Shown: positions 31,574-44,750 of the stretch, one piece after another
Numbering within the stretch: position 1 is the first letter of the stretch
How the letters are laid out: the number at the start of each line of letters is the position of its first letter
Assembly: GCF_001640805.2 (NCBI RefSeq)
Contig: NC_066843.1
Span: forward strand, 4,369,850-4,433,849
Source of the DNA: Lates calcarifer
Lineage: Eukaryota; Chordata; Actinopteri; Centropomidae
Direction of reading: 5' to 3'
DNA: 64,000 nucleotides
Position numbers and translations under genes: made by a program
Notes under the pieces: model-generated
What the model saw: only the letters and a program-made list of their open reading frames with translations
The model's database searches: none
What the model was told of the DNA's origin: nothing

Positions 31574-34500
31574 CTTTGAAATTTTCTGACCTTGGTTTCT
31601 CTTACTACAGTTTCTTTCTCAGGTGTGTTTTATTTGTAATTTCTGAGCCAGCAGAATGAAGTCAGGAATTCACAAGCACTAAGATACAGCATTATTATTC
31701 TTGAATGAACACTATATCTTCAGGCTTCTGACAATAATAATGTATGAGCCTTGTTACAGTATCTTCCACACGCGAGTAGAAATCAGAGGCAGCACAGTCA
31801 CAACAAAACACATTTTTGGCCAAGAACATTATGACACCATTTCTGCCCACTCCCGCCAAAGTCACTACATGTCACACTGAGAATTACAACACTTTCCAAG
31901 CGAAAAAAACAAAACCAGAGCATCAGCACATCCCCGGACTTAGTATTTGCGAAGAACATCTAATGCTATTTTTATCCTGGTTTGCTGGCACCAACGTGTT
32001 TTTTTAATATCTAATTTTGACCTAGTCAGTGTGATTTCACATGCCTCCTCACCACAAGTCCACCCAAATCTTGTAGATTTTGGTGGATGAGCTTGTAGTT
32101 CATCTGAGTTCACGTCGCATCACAAACCAACAACTACATCAGCACTCAGTAGAGCACATATCTGTCTGTCTAGCTCTGATAATACAGAAATAAAAGCAAA
32201 AAGGAAGCAGCCTGATAACATGAACATGACTTATTTGTCGTATATCTTAATTCTCCTCAGTTTTAAGTTATACGACCATAAGTAATGTCTGATAGGCTGT
32301 AAAAAATGTATAAAATGAGCAAAAATGTATGTTGTTTGTTATGCTGTAGTCTTAAACCATGCTGAATTAACAGATCATCGTGATCGGTTGTCCAATATCA
32401 ACCTAAAGTCGATCAAAAATGTGTATTTGCTGGACCATCTGGTGTCATCTTTGTCACTTTAGTGAGCGGGAACAATGAACAATAATTGGTCAAAGTGAAT
32501 TGGGGTGGGCTGTGATGCAGACAGTTTTCCTCGCGGCAGAGAACAGCTGTTCCATTAGTGCATATAAACCTGAGAAAAACAGCTATCAGCCATTTCTTCA
32601 TGTGCTTGCCCACATCGTTCTCTCAGTTATTAAATGTGTTAAAAGTACAAGAAACAACAACAAAAACAGCCAAATTAAAAGTAACTTAGAAAAGTGTTTT
32701 GTGCTTTTTAGTCTGGTTAAATCAGACTCATTTGGTGTGATTCATGTGGGCAGGTGCAGCCAAAACAACCGCACCGAGACCCCTGAGAGGATGTGGTCTC
32801 GGTTTGTTCCCGTTCGAAACTCTGAAGCGGTTTGTCTGTGGTGGAAACGTGATCCAATCTTGATCTGACCCAAACTACCAGGTGTACCCTGCAAGTTTGA
32901 GCTAAACGACTGTAGCGGCTGGTGTAGAAATAGTTGCCGCTGCACCATGTTAAAAACGTCCAGAACCCAGGACCTTCTCCCTGTATTTGATTTCTTGTTC
33001 CTGCCCCCCCAGAGTGATCAGTGAACTGAGCTTTTCAGAAATGTTGTGCAGAGCAGATAAATTTGGAAATACAGACGCAGCAGAAGCAGAAAACACAGTC
33101 AGCCTGGTCAGTCACATTTGGGAGCTGTGAGGAAGGCAACTTTCTGTCGCCTCTGAACCTCTTCATGACAACTCATTTTGAAAGCCTGCACAGCTGATTA
33201 AACAGCACATGTTCTGTCTTTAAGCTGTTCTAAAATAGTGAACTGCAGCAGCACAGAAAGGGAAAAAAGCGTAGGTGAATGTGGAGCAAATGAGAGGACA
33301 CAACAGAGGTTTAACCAGTCTGTTCCTTTCCTGCTCCTTACCAGATGTTGACTGTGCAGCGTTGCATCACCAAACTGCGTATGAATAACACGCCAGTTTC
33401 CTTAAGTCAGTTTGTGTGTTATCACCACACAGTTTTTGCTTTTTGCGAGTCATTTCATGCCACGTCATTTCTCTACTGACTAACCCCTAACCCTGACTGT
33501 AACCTTCAACCAACACAGTGTTAAATGACATGAGAAAAGCATAAAATGTGTCGACACGACAAGTGAAATGTCCTTGAAAATCGCGTGTTATTTATACGCC
33601 ATCCTATGAGAACACGTAGGACTGTGATGCACAATTAAAAAAATAAAATAAAATCAACTTGAAAACACTATCTCGGACACAGTTTTTTCATCTCAACAGC
33701 AGATTCAGCCAATTCACTGTGGATGTGGTGTTAGACCCAAGTACATGTTTACATTTTCCCAGTTTAGGACACTGGGAGAAAACAGTGAGCAGTTCATCTC
33801 ATCCAGTCAAGGCTGGATTGGGTGAAATGAACTTGCCCAGCCATTCTAAATGTACTGAGTAGGGCAGACAGTATTTAAAAGCCTGCATGATTCAGTTGTC
33901 AGTCGACCTGGTTGCATACAAGCACCTCCAACACCCCCCCCCACCCCCCGCTCCTTTCTAGCTACTGATTGATGAAGGCCTGGCAGAGCGTGGAGTTGAG
34001 TGGGAAGATCAGGCCACTTTAGGTGTAATCAATTTTATTTATCACCTGTCTTCATCCATGAGCATCATTCACACCACGGGAACACGACTTTTGTGAGCAT
34101 GAAACAAACCCACTTTGCCTTTCTAATGATAATGAGCAGCTGACATGTTGACTGGGGTCGGTGAATATTTAGACGTGATGGGTAGAATTTTGAACAGAAA
34201 CAAGTCCACGTGTGCTCATCCAGCGACTCTGCTGCACCATCTCACCAAAAGGCATCATAGAAAATGAATAAAAACAGCCCCGTCTGGATTCGTCAGAGCT
34301 CAGGGGCAGAAATCTGTTTATTTGTTGGAACAAGAATGTCAGATTTACACTAGACAAGCTCAGCTATCTCTGAATCTTTGTGCACGAAGAAGAAGCGTAG
34401 GAGAGTGCCGACGGGGCCTGTGTAAGGAGCTTTGCCTGTCAATGTTTGCATACAGTCATCCATCTTTTTAATCTTAAACGACAAAGACAGAAAGTGAAAA

Positions 34501-37500
34501 GTAGAATTTCCCTAAGCTAGCATGAGATAACCCGCACGGTGGAACGATGCCAAGCCGTATTCAGCGGCCCGTAAACACCTGACAAGTGAACAATGCCCCC
34601 TCCCTCCGACATGAAAGTCGTTCTCCAACATAAATCCAGAAGAGCATCTCATTGATATTCACAGGAGATAGAAATAGAATGCAATGTTTTCTGGCAATGC
34701 AAAGCCTGTTTACTCACACTTCATTCACTGTTTGCGTCTCGGAGGGATAAACTATAGGGCAATGTCACCAGGAGGTCAGGATGAGATTAGGCTATGACTG
34801 GAAGCGGCAGTACAGGAGAGGTCTGGTTGAGAGAGAAAACAGAAGTAAGACCCACTGAAACCCAATTTATTCTGACTTTTTCCAATTTATTCTGAAATCA
34901 TTTGCACGTGTTGTTATCCCTGATTTCCCCAAACTATTTAATAAAATAGCCAGCACCACTGTTAAAATCCCCTGTAAGTATGATGCCCAAAGCGTGCTAC
35001 CGGCATTCTTTTGTGAAACGGGAGCATAAGGACACTCCGACACTGGTTCAAAACAGTTCTCAAAGTTGTTTTAATCTCATTACAGTCAATTTTCTGCTCA
35101 ATAACATAAACTGTCTGGTCATGACTTAGCAACCGTAACTAGGGCACTGCAGATCTGTCAAGCTTTGGCTTTTTGTGCACAGACCTGGCAACCCTGAACC
35201 AGCCCTACTCAGAAATACAAGAACAATGCAGTTTCTTTATTTGCTCATCTTCTGCATTGATCTGAACTGATGAGGATGATGTTTGTCAGGAAAGTGAAGA
35301 TTTAGCATCAATCTTTAGGCATGATATCATATGTTATCACCAAGAGTCTCTTTAACAAAATGAGTCAGCCGGAGCAGGAAACAGTAAAAACTCTGCTGGG
35401 GACAGAGGAGATGAGAAGCCTGCTTCTGCCTGCAATCAAGGATCTATTGTTTCAAAAATTACTACGGATTTTGATCAGTAAATCTGCAACTATTAATCTC
35501 TGTCAACAGTAAATGTGCCATGCAAGAACGGAAAGGCGTAGCAACAGTCAATTGCTAGGAAATACCAAAAATTATGTAACTATTGTAAGTTACAGTCAAA
35601 GATTATCAGTTTGTCCGTTTTATTTTCACCATATTTTGGAGCGGAACAAACACATCTACATGACACTGACTCAGTAATAAAAAGGCTGAGAGAGGAAACT
35701 GTCTTGGTAGGAATAATGTGTTGATTATTTTGGTTATATTCTTCATTTTACAACAAGAACAGAAGATCCAGAAATGGAAGAAAGGGTTTTAGAGAAGGGG
35801 GTGGGACTGTGTGTGTAAATCTGTGTGGGAGATCATTATGAAGCTGTGTGGTGGAGGAATAGTGTGTGTTTTGTGTGTGTGGGTGGCTGGTGGCTGACGC
35901 ATCCCAATTATTAGTTGGAGGTGAAACAATGTAGAAAAAGAGAAAAGGGAATAAAAAATTTAGCATGGAATATTAAGGATTACAAGGGAAAATCAACTTT
36001 GCAGTGATCTTTTGTTTTTCAGAAGTTGATTGGGTTAAAAAGTATAGAGTTTTTGTCTCTGTTTTAAGTAAAGAGGATGATACTGTACATTAAAAACATA
36101 AAATGCGTGACTCTACCCGTTTTTTTTTTTTTTTTTTTCCTTTTTATCTCAAATGTGATGATTTGCAAAGATAATCTTAACCTTTGAAGGTCAAGATAAG
36201 CCTCTTTTTAAGCTTTGTTGGCCATTCCTTCAAGTTTTTATATGGAAATATTCTACATTATTAATAACTCAAAGCTGTTTAAAAGAGCTGCAGGCCTCTT
36301 TTCTGAGAGCAGGATGTAAGAAACTGTGCAGGAAAGGGTAAAACAGACCACTGAGTGAGGGAAGAGAAAAGGTGAACAGATTGATTAGACAGAATGAGAC
36401 AGGAAAGGAGAAAATACACCAGGACCTTGGTTGCTGTGCTCCAACGTCATCTGGGCAATTAAATGCTTCCGCACCAGTTAACGCTCTGTGGGTAAGTCCT
36501 GTCCAAACACGGCTGTCTCAAACGTCCGCCTGCAAGTTCTTGTACAAATCAATGTGAAGTGCCAAGTCTGTAGACACTGCACCAATGGATGTTGAAGTAA
36601 GGGAAGAAATAGATGGAGAGAGAAAACATCCTCCATCATGTCTTCAGGAGGTTATATGTACTTTTTTTTTTTTTTAAATCACACCATCACATTTTAGACG
36701 TGTTGGAAAGCAATTTAGTGCATTTTACAACTTGAGTATTTCCATTTTCTGCTATTCTGTACTTTAAAAACATTCCTTATAAAACATATTTCCAACTGTT
36801 CCACCAACCAGTTCCACTAAAGAGACATTTCCCCTCTAAACTGAAACTGAAAGTTGCTATAAAACTCTATATCTGTAGTTTTCACATGGTCATTTGTAAA
36901 AATTTGAGTTGAAAGACTTTAATACTTCTTCCATTACTGGACTGAAGATGTGCTCGCTTTCATTAAACAAAAGGAGGACAAATGGCATGCATCTAATCCT
37001 TTCTTTCCTGTCTCTTCTTCACTTTCTGTCTCTGTCCATTTCTCTCCCTTGCCGTCGACTGTCTTTCAGTCTCGTCAGACGCCCGAGGGTGAGTTCCTGC
37101 CTCTGGACCAGTGTGAGTTGGATGTTGGTTTTGGGACAGGTGCAGACCAGCTCTTCCTGGTGTCCCCTCTCACCATCTGCCATGAAATCAATCCCAAGAG
37201 TCCCTTTTTCGACCTTTCCCAGCGCTCTCTCATGAACGAACAGTTTGAGATTGTCGTCATCCTCGAGGGCATCGTGGAGACCACTGGTGAGGAATATTTT
37301 CCCACTAAATTCTATCAAGCTCTGTTCGCTTTCCACTGTTTCTTTTCTTCCCTCCTCTCACTCCCAATCTAAATGTAAATCCCTATATTAATATCAACCC
37401 ACATAACATTTCTTTCTAATAGATACTCATAATCTAGACTGTGAGATCTCATTTCCCCACCTTCCCAGTTTTGCATATTTGAAGAATGCAGGGGGAAAAA

Positions 37501-40500
37501 AGTGAGAATAAGAACAACACATGAGAATGACAACCTGATTGAATTATGAGGGATATTTTATTACTCCAGAATCGGTTTATGCTCACTCTATGCATAATAA
37601 AAGCCTGTGGTCATAGATGCCTGTGTCACTTTGATGAATGAGTGGGGGTTTTAGTAGAAGTTCCACTCCATTTTTCAGATGACAGCTGAGAGCAGAGGTA
37701 ATTTTGAGCCTGTGAGACATTGGTATACAGCCACCACTGTCAACTACAGGCAGCCATGCTGGAGTACTCTCAGCGACAACACTGCTCTCTCTGTTGCATA
37801 TTTAACAGAATGATTCTTCCCCAAAGTCCAATACAAATAAATCCATCTCCTTCTTTTCTTTTCAGCTCCACTTCTATCCATCCCTGATAACCCGCACTTT
37901 GCCTCTGCTGTAGGGGAAACCACAGAGCTGAATAGGCTTAGAGCAGGAGGGAGGGATCAGCAGGGAAGCGTAGAGGCAGGCAGGCAACACGGTCTGTGCT
38001 CTGTTGATAATACCATTAAATCAGGGTGCAGCCAGAAGTTTAGTGTCGCAGTGCTGTGGCACTCAGAGCTGAGGGGTAGAGGATGGAAGCTCTGGCAGTG
38101 TCACCTTCAATTGGCCACAATATCCCGTCATCTTCACACTAACGCACATCCCATTAGCATGAACTCATTCAGAGCTATCCCCTCACATCCAGCCATTGCT
38201 GACACAACAGTTCAGCTTGTTGATTGCCTCCCCAACTCATTATGTCTCAACCAGATTTGACAGATTACCACTCAGTCAAACTGATACTTGGCAGCTTTAG
38301 TTCACATCTTAGAGGCAGTATTAGTTTTAGTATTTTCTAATAACGGTTGGAGAAGGCACTAAAAACCTACCAAAACCCAATCTGAATGGGTACCGGCATT
38401 GACTTGGTCCTAAAGAGACCTAATCCAAAATGCAGTCACAGTTCACACTCCCATTCTTAACCAGAATTCACAGCAAGTGTGCTTAGATCCACTTGGATAG
38501 ACCCAATTAGACTTGGGTCTTGGTTCCTAGGAACACTGAGGACCTCTATAAACAGAGGATTCCCTGGTTCAAACCTTTATAAACCATTGGATAATCAGAA
38601 TGACTGTGATGCTGGCTGCTCTGACATGGCATTTCCATTGGTAGGTTACACTTTCGCTAATATGCAGATGACACACACCTCTATTTATGTGTTTGTGTTA
38701 TGATTTAAATTCTTGCTCAGTAACAATGGTCAGATTTAAATAGAGTCTCACAGAAAAGGCAAAGCATCATAACGCACTCTCTTAACAGTGTCAGTGAAGG
38801 CTACTGCCAGGAATTTTACATAAAGTCTTCCTCAGGGACTGCTCGCTGTCTGCCAAGTGTTTGCATAGCAGTGCTGAGGGATTTTATTTTTATGCAAGAT
38901 TCACTAAACATTAACCAGCTGGTTGAATACCCATATTACGCCTGAATGATGAAACAAAACTGGCATGCCTGTCAGACTCTAAACACACAAGCTTCCACTG
39001 CCCTGGTATTACTGCTGTCTTATGTACCTACAGTCAGCAGAAATACAGTCATTCTCAAAGTAGGAAAAGAGAATACAGCTAGGAAATTATCCTGGACTCA
39101 CCCTCATTATTAAAGCCTTTGGGCTAATTAAGAATAAAATGACTTTGTGCAGACGTAGGACTGTTGAAGGTTCTGTGGATGAAGATGAGTAGTGAGCCTG
39201 GAATAGCATCAAGCTATGACATAACACTGCACATATCATCCCTCAGAGGGATGGGATCAGACTCCTACTCTACAGCTAACTGTAGTGTTTAGTGTGTAGT
39301 GTTTAACAGAAAAGCTCAGGTTGAAGCAGAGCCACTGGATCAGAAAAAATATGGACTAAGTGCTTATTGATCGCGAGAGACCTCCAGCAAGCATCCAAAT
39401 GTCAAGAAAATTATTTTACAAGGGCTGAGGTCAAATAGAAAAAAAGAAGTGTGTTTAGGATGCTTGCAAGCTGTTCTAATCCTGTATACAGCAGACACAC
39501 AGGCACCAGTATCTATGCTTCTCAATATGTCATTCTTAAATTATGAACAAATACCAACACTAATAAACATTTGCTATAAGTGCATGACATCAGTGAGTCA
39601 ATAGATAATTGTCTTTGAGATGAAAGGAGATTGAATGCTGTACAATTCGCAATCAACACCACAAGTTACAATAAAGACATGTAAAGACAGGACCCATGGC
39701 TCCTGCCATTGATGTATTGATGTGGGAATGGTGCTGGGCGACTGCTAATTATGTTGATTAAACTGCCAATTATCACAACCAACACAACACACTCAGAACA
39801 AGCGTCACCCACCTTTCATGTTTATTAACAGCACAAAATGTGAGAATCAGTCACCACTTCACAGAAACAGAAACTGCTTTCAACTCTAGGAATGAATATT
39901 TGAAGACTAGATGAGACTTCACTTTTTGTAATAGCATGTAAAGATGTCCTTTATCTCATGTCTTCTACTTATTAGTTATTCTATTACAGTACATTAGAGA
40001 TGCCATGCTTGGAATATGCAAAGCCATAAAGTAGTAATAATAGTCAGCCATAATAGCTGCTTTTAAGAATTATGGCCTGCGAATTTACAGATGAAACAGT
40101 ATTTAAATCTCCAGTATGTGACTAAATTGAACTAGATGGTAGATTGCACAGGAAGTAGCATGAAGCGGTGTTTCCACAAGCAATAAAGAGGCATGGAGCG
40201 GAAAAGGAGATAATAGGAGGGAATGCTGCCCTTTCGCTTTTGTCCTTATCAGCCAATAATTGTTTTGTTGGAGCTAAACCCCCATTTAATGACAGCTATT
40301 AAACCTGCTACCCTGTCACTCTCTTGCAGGTATGACATGCCAGGCGCGGACGTCATACACTGAGGATGAGGTTTTATGGGGCCATCGCTTTCTGCCGGTG
40401 ATGTCCCTGGAAGAGGGTTTTTTCAGGGTAGACTACTCTCAGTTCCACAGCACGTTTGAGGTACCGACACCACCGTACAGTGTCAAGGAGTATGAGGAGA

Positions 40501-40994
40501 AGAATTCACTGCCCTCACCTCTATCTACCCCCACACCCGCACTGACTGAGAGCCACGGCGCCCGGCGTGACCGGGTGTTTTCCGTGGATTGCATCAACAC
40601 TTCAGAGGAAAGGGGCCGTCAGGGAGGGACTGGGGGTCGACTGCCGAGCAAGCTGCAGAGGATGAGTTCATCCGGGAAGGAGGACCTGCAGAGGAAGGTG
40701 CTTCTGCTCAGCTCGCAGCACTCTGAAAAGGCATGCAGCACAGGAGACCTGCCCCTGAAGCTGCAGCGCCTCAGCTCCTCGCCGGGACCCGAGGCGGAGA
40801 ATCGACTGCAACTCAAGTCCCTCAAGGTGGGCTTCGAACCCATGACTCAGTCTACTGGAGACCTGTACCAGCACAGCCTACCACCCACACTGTCTCCCGC
40901 TCCGGTCCCCATGCACAGCCCTCTGCTCTCAGCTGGAGGGAGGCCGGAGGACAACCTGCCACCGAAGCTGCGGAAGATGAACGCCGACCGCTGA
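26389..40994 (+). CDS. kcnj3: GIRK1 / Kir3.1 G-protein-gated inward rectifier K+ channel subunit
   Basis: Plasma-membrane potassium channel subunit; GIRK1 joins GIRK2 or GIRK4 in tetramers opened by Gbeta-gamma and PIP2, slowing heart and neuronal firing. Exons 26389-27054, 37070-37286 and 40330-40994 join to 515 residues (human 501). Junction phases are 0 and 1. Visible features: cytoplasmic [22 protein letters not shown]1 about 70-94, pore helix with the GIRK1-specific Phe (F125, human F137), filter TIGYGYR (131-137), TM2 about 143-168 with Asp161 (human D173, rectification), slide [15 protein letters not shown]. The cytoplasmic domain has [32 protein letters not shown]. The long GIRK1-only tail carries [10 protein letters not shown] / [10 protein letters not shown] repeats and ends [12 protein letters not shown]. 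The human N-glycosylation site (N119, NYT) is absent: the loop reads HDSSYTP. Start chosen because [15 protein letters not shown] matches human MSALRRKFGDDYQVV. Confidence 0.97.
31060..31082. repeat. (AG)n microsatellite
   Basis: Pure GA run continuing imperfectly as AGAAAGAGAGAG to about 31092, in kcnj3 intron 1. Confidence 0.9.
31536..31568. repeat. (CA)16 microsatellite
   Basis: Pure dinucleotide run in kcnj3 intron 1, a likely polymorphic marker. Confidence 0.9.
33376..33600. mobile_element. 225-bp MITE with terminal inverted repeats in kcnj3 intron 1
   Basis: Left end TGCGTATGAATAACACGCCA (33376-33395) pairs with the right end, whose reverse complement is GGCGTATAAATAACACGCGA (33600-33581). 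Inside, CATTTCATGCCACGTCATTT and TAAATGACATGAGAAAAGCA are also partly complementary. Non-coding. Confidence 0.65.
36120..36138. repeat. Poly-T tract
   Basis: Eighteen or more consecutive T in kcnj3 intron 1. Confidence 0.85.
37070..37286 (+). CDS. kcnj3: kcnj3 exon 2 (cytoplasmic domain)
   Basis: 217 nt, residues 223-294 plus one base: [14 protein letters not shown] to [12 protein letters not shown]. Acceptor GTCTTTCAG, donor GTGAGG, phase 0 in and 1 out. The intron position matches the join within human [12 protein letters not shown]. Confidence 0.96.
37287..40329 (+). other. kcnj3: kcnj3 intron 2 (about 3.0 kb)
   Basis: GTGAGG to CTTGCAG. No repeats or exons recognised within it. Confidence 0.85.
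40330..40994 (+). CDS. kcnj3: kcnj3 exon 3 (C-terminal domain and tail)
   Basis: Begins GT completing Gly295, then [20 protein letters not shown] through to RKMNADR and TGA at 40992. Acceptor TCTCTTGCAG. The tail (about residue 350 on) diverges from mammals but keeps repeated LPxKLQRxSS blocks. Confidence 0.97.
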
Positions 40995-41430
40995 AACCCA
41001 GACAGTCCCTGACCACAACAACAACAACAACAGACTCCCACTGACCTCCGACCACAGACAGACAGGAGGAGACGTGCATGGAAACAGATTCAGAGATGTA
41101 CTTTACCTTGAGCGGCATTAAAAGGAAAAAACAGACGGTCAAATGACAATTTATTGATTTGTTTTTTCTTGAGACACAACCTTTACTGGAATTACTGTGA
41201 TTTTGTGTTTCATAGCAGAGGCATTCATGCAGGCTTTGTTACACACAAAACAACAAGAAAACACCAACTTCATGCTTAACGCGAACTTAATCATTCTGCA
41301 AGAGTTGTGCATGTATACACTAAATCCATTGTTTAATGTATGCACCACTACAATTACTAGTCAATCTTAGTTTTATCTAAATATAAATTATATTAAGCTG
41401 ATAATAAATATGTTTGATCCTTCTCCACTT
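40995..41430 (+). other. kcnj3: kcnj3 3' UTR
   Basis: From the stop to just past AATAAA at 41403-41408, with a GT-rich element (TTTGTGTTTTTATTGTTG) from about 41429. A second AATAAA at 41458-41463 could extend it slightly. Begins with a (CAA)n tract near 41018-41031. Confidence 0.6.
41403..41408 (+). terminator. kcnj3: kcnj3 polyadenylation signal
   Basis: AATAAA about 410 bases past the stop, followed some 20-40 bases on by a T/GT-rich element, the expected arrangement. Confidence 0.6.
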
Positions 41431-42564
41431 TGTGTTTTTATTGTTGTTCCACCAAAAAATAAAAAAGTCAGTGTTTAGTTTACAAACTCATTATGATGTT
41501 AAAGCAACAGTTGTGCCAGATGTCAATAAGTAATCCAAACAGTGCAATGCAATGCAGTTTTAATAGCTTGTTGTTAATGTCCTAATTTTGACCCCTTGGC
41601 AAACGACACTTAATGCAGGAACAATCCCATAATTTGTCAGTGCATATAAGAGAGAGAGAGGATAATGAGCTATGCTGCTGCTGAGAGGGAAAATATGAAG
41701 CGTGTTTATTGGAGAATGGAGGCTGATTAGAGTCAATCTATCGTTCCAGAAATGCTTGTCCAAACAGGACAGAACAATGTTTTTAACGGAGATTAGAGCA
41801 ACAGGAAGCAGAGAACACAAGGCTAAACTAAATCCAGGTACAACCACGCCACCCTCCACAAAGAGCCACTTCAGAGTCAGTGCATTTCAAGTGTGACACC
41901 TTAAGTCACCACTACAGTAGCACAAAGACAAGGAAATCAATGGAGGGGGGAGATTCTCGCTGCTTCAGCTGCGCACTCTGCAGAGACCCTCCCCCATTAT
42001 GATTCTGCAGCTTTGACCACCCACTCAGTTTACACTCACTCTTTTCCTCAATTTAGCCGCACACTGAGCATTGTGCATGTTTGTACACTCACTTGCTACA
42101 CACATGGTTTGTTACTGTTCGCATGCTATGTATGATTGGCCAAATTACACAACAATGAATAGAAATTAGTTCATTATAATACAGAGAACATCGGATGAAA
42201 CACAGACAGTTAATGATGGAAGTGAATATGATGATTTAGTTGAAAGCACAAACATTCATTAGTGATTCAAAATCATCAATAAAGTTGAAGTGGTCAGGGT
42301 TATTCTCTGATTCAGGCTATTTCATGTTCATACTCTGCTCATGTGCTGTCTGGGCATGTTTTTCTTCCTCTGTCAACTGTCAACCACCCACTGTGCAGTA
42401 ATTGTGCTGTAATGAAACCGAGAGGTAGCAGCTCAAAACAATCAATCTAATTATCTACTTTCAGTGTGGTGAAATATCCCAAAAATGGTCAGCTGCACCA
42501 GCTTCAGAATAAAACAATCAAAGTTTACATTAGAAAAATCCTGATGTATAGATAAAGTTCCAGA

Positions 42565-42870
42565 GTGTGCTGTAGAATCAGAATCAGAATCAGACTTTAT
42601 TGCCAATTAAGTTTGCACATACAAGGAATTTGTCTTGGTATATTGGTGGTAAAGGACAGTTATAGTAAAAGAAAAGAGTGAAGAGCAAGAAGAAGAACTA
42701 TATTTACAAGGAACATAAATATACATAATTAAGAAGTAAAGTGTAAAGTATAAAGTGTAGAGTGCAAAAAATGTGGCAGTGATTGTCCGGATGTGTGTTA
42801 ATGTAACGCATAGATGTACGATGTGATGTAGTGCCTCCTGTGCAGCAAAGCTATCCAAGCATCTGCCGTT
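42565..42870. repeat. GAATCAGAATCAGAATCAG-type teleost repeat
   Basis: Starts AGAATCAGAATCAGAATCAG, then ACTTTATTGCCAATTAAGTT and ACACATACAAGGAATTTGTC-like sequence, words of a common fish repeat that ends in short GAATCA tandem units. The far boundary is approximate. Confidence 0.6.
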
Positions 42871-43762
42871 ACTAGCTTAAAATGTTCACAGTAATCATGG
42901 TGATAATTCTGACAATCAAACTAAACTGCCTTCACTTCATTAATTCAGCCAGACATTGTTCATGTAAGCAAATTTCTGCAGTAACATATAGGTTCAACAG
43001 ATGTCATTTTCAGGCGATGTAGCGGTTGCAGGGAGCATTTAATGTTTGAATGTTTGAATGTTTGATGTCGCTTTTCAATGATCCTTCATCTGGATCATAA
43101 AACATAGACCCAACGACTAAAAGACCAAGTGTCAGTTTAAGGCCTGAAAAGTTTCCTTTGTGTCTAACAAAGGGTAGAACTTCCCTCTCGTTTGCTCTCA
43201 GAAATTGGCACTATATCAGGTTTTGTTGGCAAAAAGTTGGCAAAACTCTCAAGCCTCTTTCACTGGACTGGTTCAACTGCCAAACTAACCACGATTTATG
43301 GTTACTTACTTTACTCACCGAGAAAATACTATTTGCCTAATGCCACTCAATAGGCTGATCTGTCAGAGCCACGGGCCGCCATCTGAGACCAGTGCTAGAA
43401 ACCTTCCCACAGTGGTGCTGACAACTACACCGCCTCCTCTGCTCCCTTAAATAAAGTCATGATGGACCTCGGTGACACCGTTTTCATCAGTTTTAGAGAG
43501 TCAGCTCCTGTCTGAGGTGTTTTCTGAGGGTTTCAGCCTCTGCTGTAATGACCCTGACACCGATGTCTCCACAGGTTAAAAATACCTGGAACATGAATAC
43601 TTAATAACAAGACAAGGCATGGAGAGGCTCATTAGGAACCCATCTCTCTGACGTCCCTGTGCTGTCCTCCAACTCAAATCTGCCTCTGACATGTTAATAT
43701 CAGCTCAGCAATGGAGGCTGAAAAAGATCTAAACGACAAAGAACATCAGTCTCATTTTTCAC

Positions 43763-43788
43763 CCCCCCCCAAAAAAAAAAAAAAAAAG
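43763..43788. repeat. Poly-C/poly-A junction
   Basis: About nine C followed directly by about eighteen A. Low complexity; possible tail of a retroposed sequence. Confidence 0.7.
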
Positions 43789-44124
43789 ATAAAGCAAAGT
43801 TCATTAATTTCCCATCAGACAGATTAGGGGATGTTTTGATGTATAGCGGATTCATTTACAAACCACAGCGAGCCCTGTCTTGGTGCTGTGTTGCACCAAC
43901 TGCGAGTGAATGCCTAATTAGGCCACTTGTGGCGTCTAAAAGGGAAATGTGCCTGACTGAACCACCTTATTGAGACACTGTACACACACATCCGTCTGCA
44001 GGCACACACACAACAAGCAGATGCAGCAGCTGTCAATCAAAAACACATCTTCCCACCACAGTCACCACGACAACATGGGAACCTCTTTGCCCTGAAGCAG
44101 TCGGGGTAAGAACAGAGCAGAGGT

Positions 44125-44167
44125 GTATATATATATATATGTGTGTGTGTGTGAGAGAGAGAGAGAG
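44125..44167. repeat. Compound (TA)n(TG)n(AG)n microsatellite
   Basis: Three adjoining dinucleotide runs: TA (44125-44140), TG (44141-44152) and GA (44153-44167). Confidence 0.9.
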
Positions 44168-44737
44168 ATTGTCAGTCCTCTCTTTTACCCACTCTAATTT
44201 AGCAGATTCAAACACTACATTTAAAATATGAGTGTGTGTATGGGCAGTGGTGTGTGCAGATGAGTTGTACAGCTGATCTAAACTGCAGATATCAAGCCTC
44301 TCATCTGCAGGACTGTGATTTATTCCTCCTTCCGCCGTGGAGAGTAACCCTGTGGGAATCGAGAAAAAGAAAGATAGCAAATAACATCGGCAGCGCTCAT
44401 CTTTCTGCGTAGCATTTTAATTTCAACTTGTCTGCTTTACAATGGCGGTAACCGCTGTTGACATGCTTTGGAAATAATGAATGGTTGACTGCATTGATTT
44501 TTCCATGCATATATTACCATAATACTTGCCCGTGGGCCATGTGTGGAGAATGTGTAAATATTGGTTCTTTAAAGCTGGCGTCTGTGACTGGACTGAAGTG
44601 CTGGAATGAATAGCTCATCTCGGGGAACAAGCGCAGTCTGAGAAATCCTCCGGGGATGTCCCTCTCTTTGCTACTCCTAACGTAACCTGGCTAAAGATCG
44701 AAGGGGGGCGATCAATACCTGTCTCACTGCCGCGACC

Positions 44738-44750
44738 TGACCCGTGACCT
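44738..44750 (-). promoter_or_regulatory. Perfect DR1 nuclear-receptor half-site pair
   Basis: Minus strand reads AGGTCA, one base, GGGTCA. DR1 spacing is the classic site for RXR heterodimers, HNF4 and COUP-TF. It lies in an unusually CpG-rich stretch (about 44630-44960) of an AT-rich desert. A 13-base match can occur by chance. Confidence 0.35.

Larger units (their letters stand above)
27055..37069 (+). other. kcnj3: kcnj3 intron 1 (about 10 kb)
   Basis: GTAAGC to TTTCAG. Contains (AG)n at 31060-31082, (CA)n at 31536-31568, a MITE at 33376-33600 and a T18 run at 36120-36138. No further coding exon seen. Minus-strand open frames at 30011-30564 and 30738-30986 were considered and not called. 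Confidence 0.85.

Noticed and set aside
33480..33510. TAACCCCTAACCCTGACTGTAACC as interstitial telomeric repeat
   Set aside because: Only two imperfect TTAGGG-type units within a MITE; not a telomeric array.
44033..44380. 115-codon minus-strand open frame
   Set aside because: Runs through the compound TA/TG/GA microsatellite, which supplies most of its codons.
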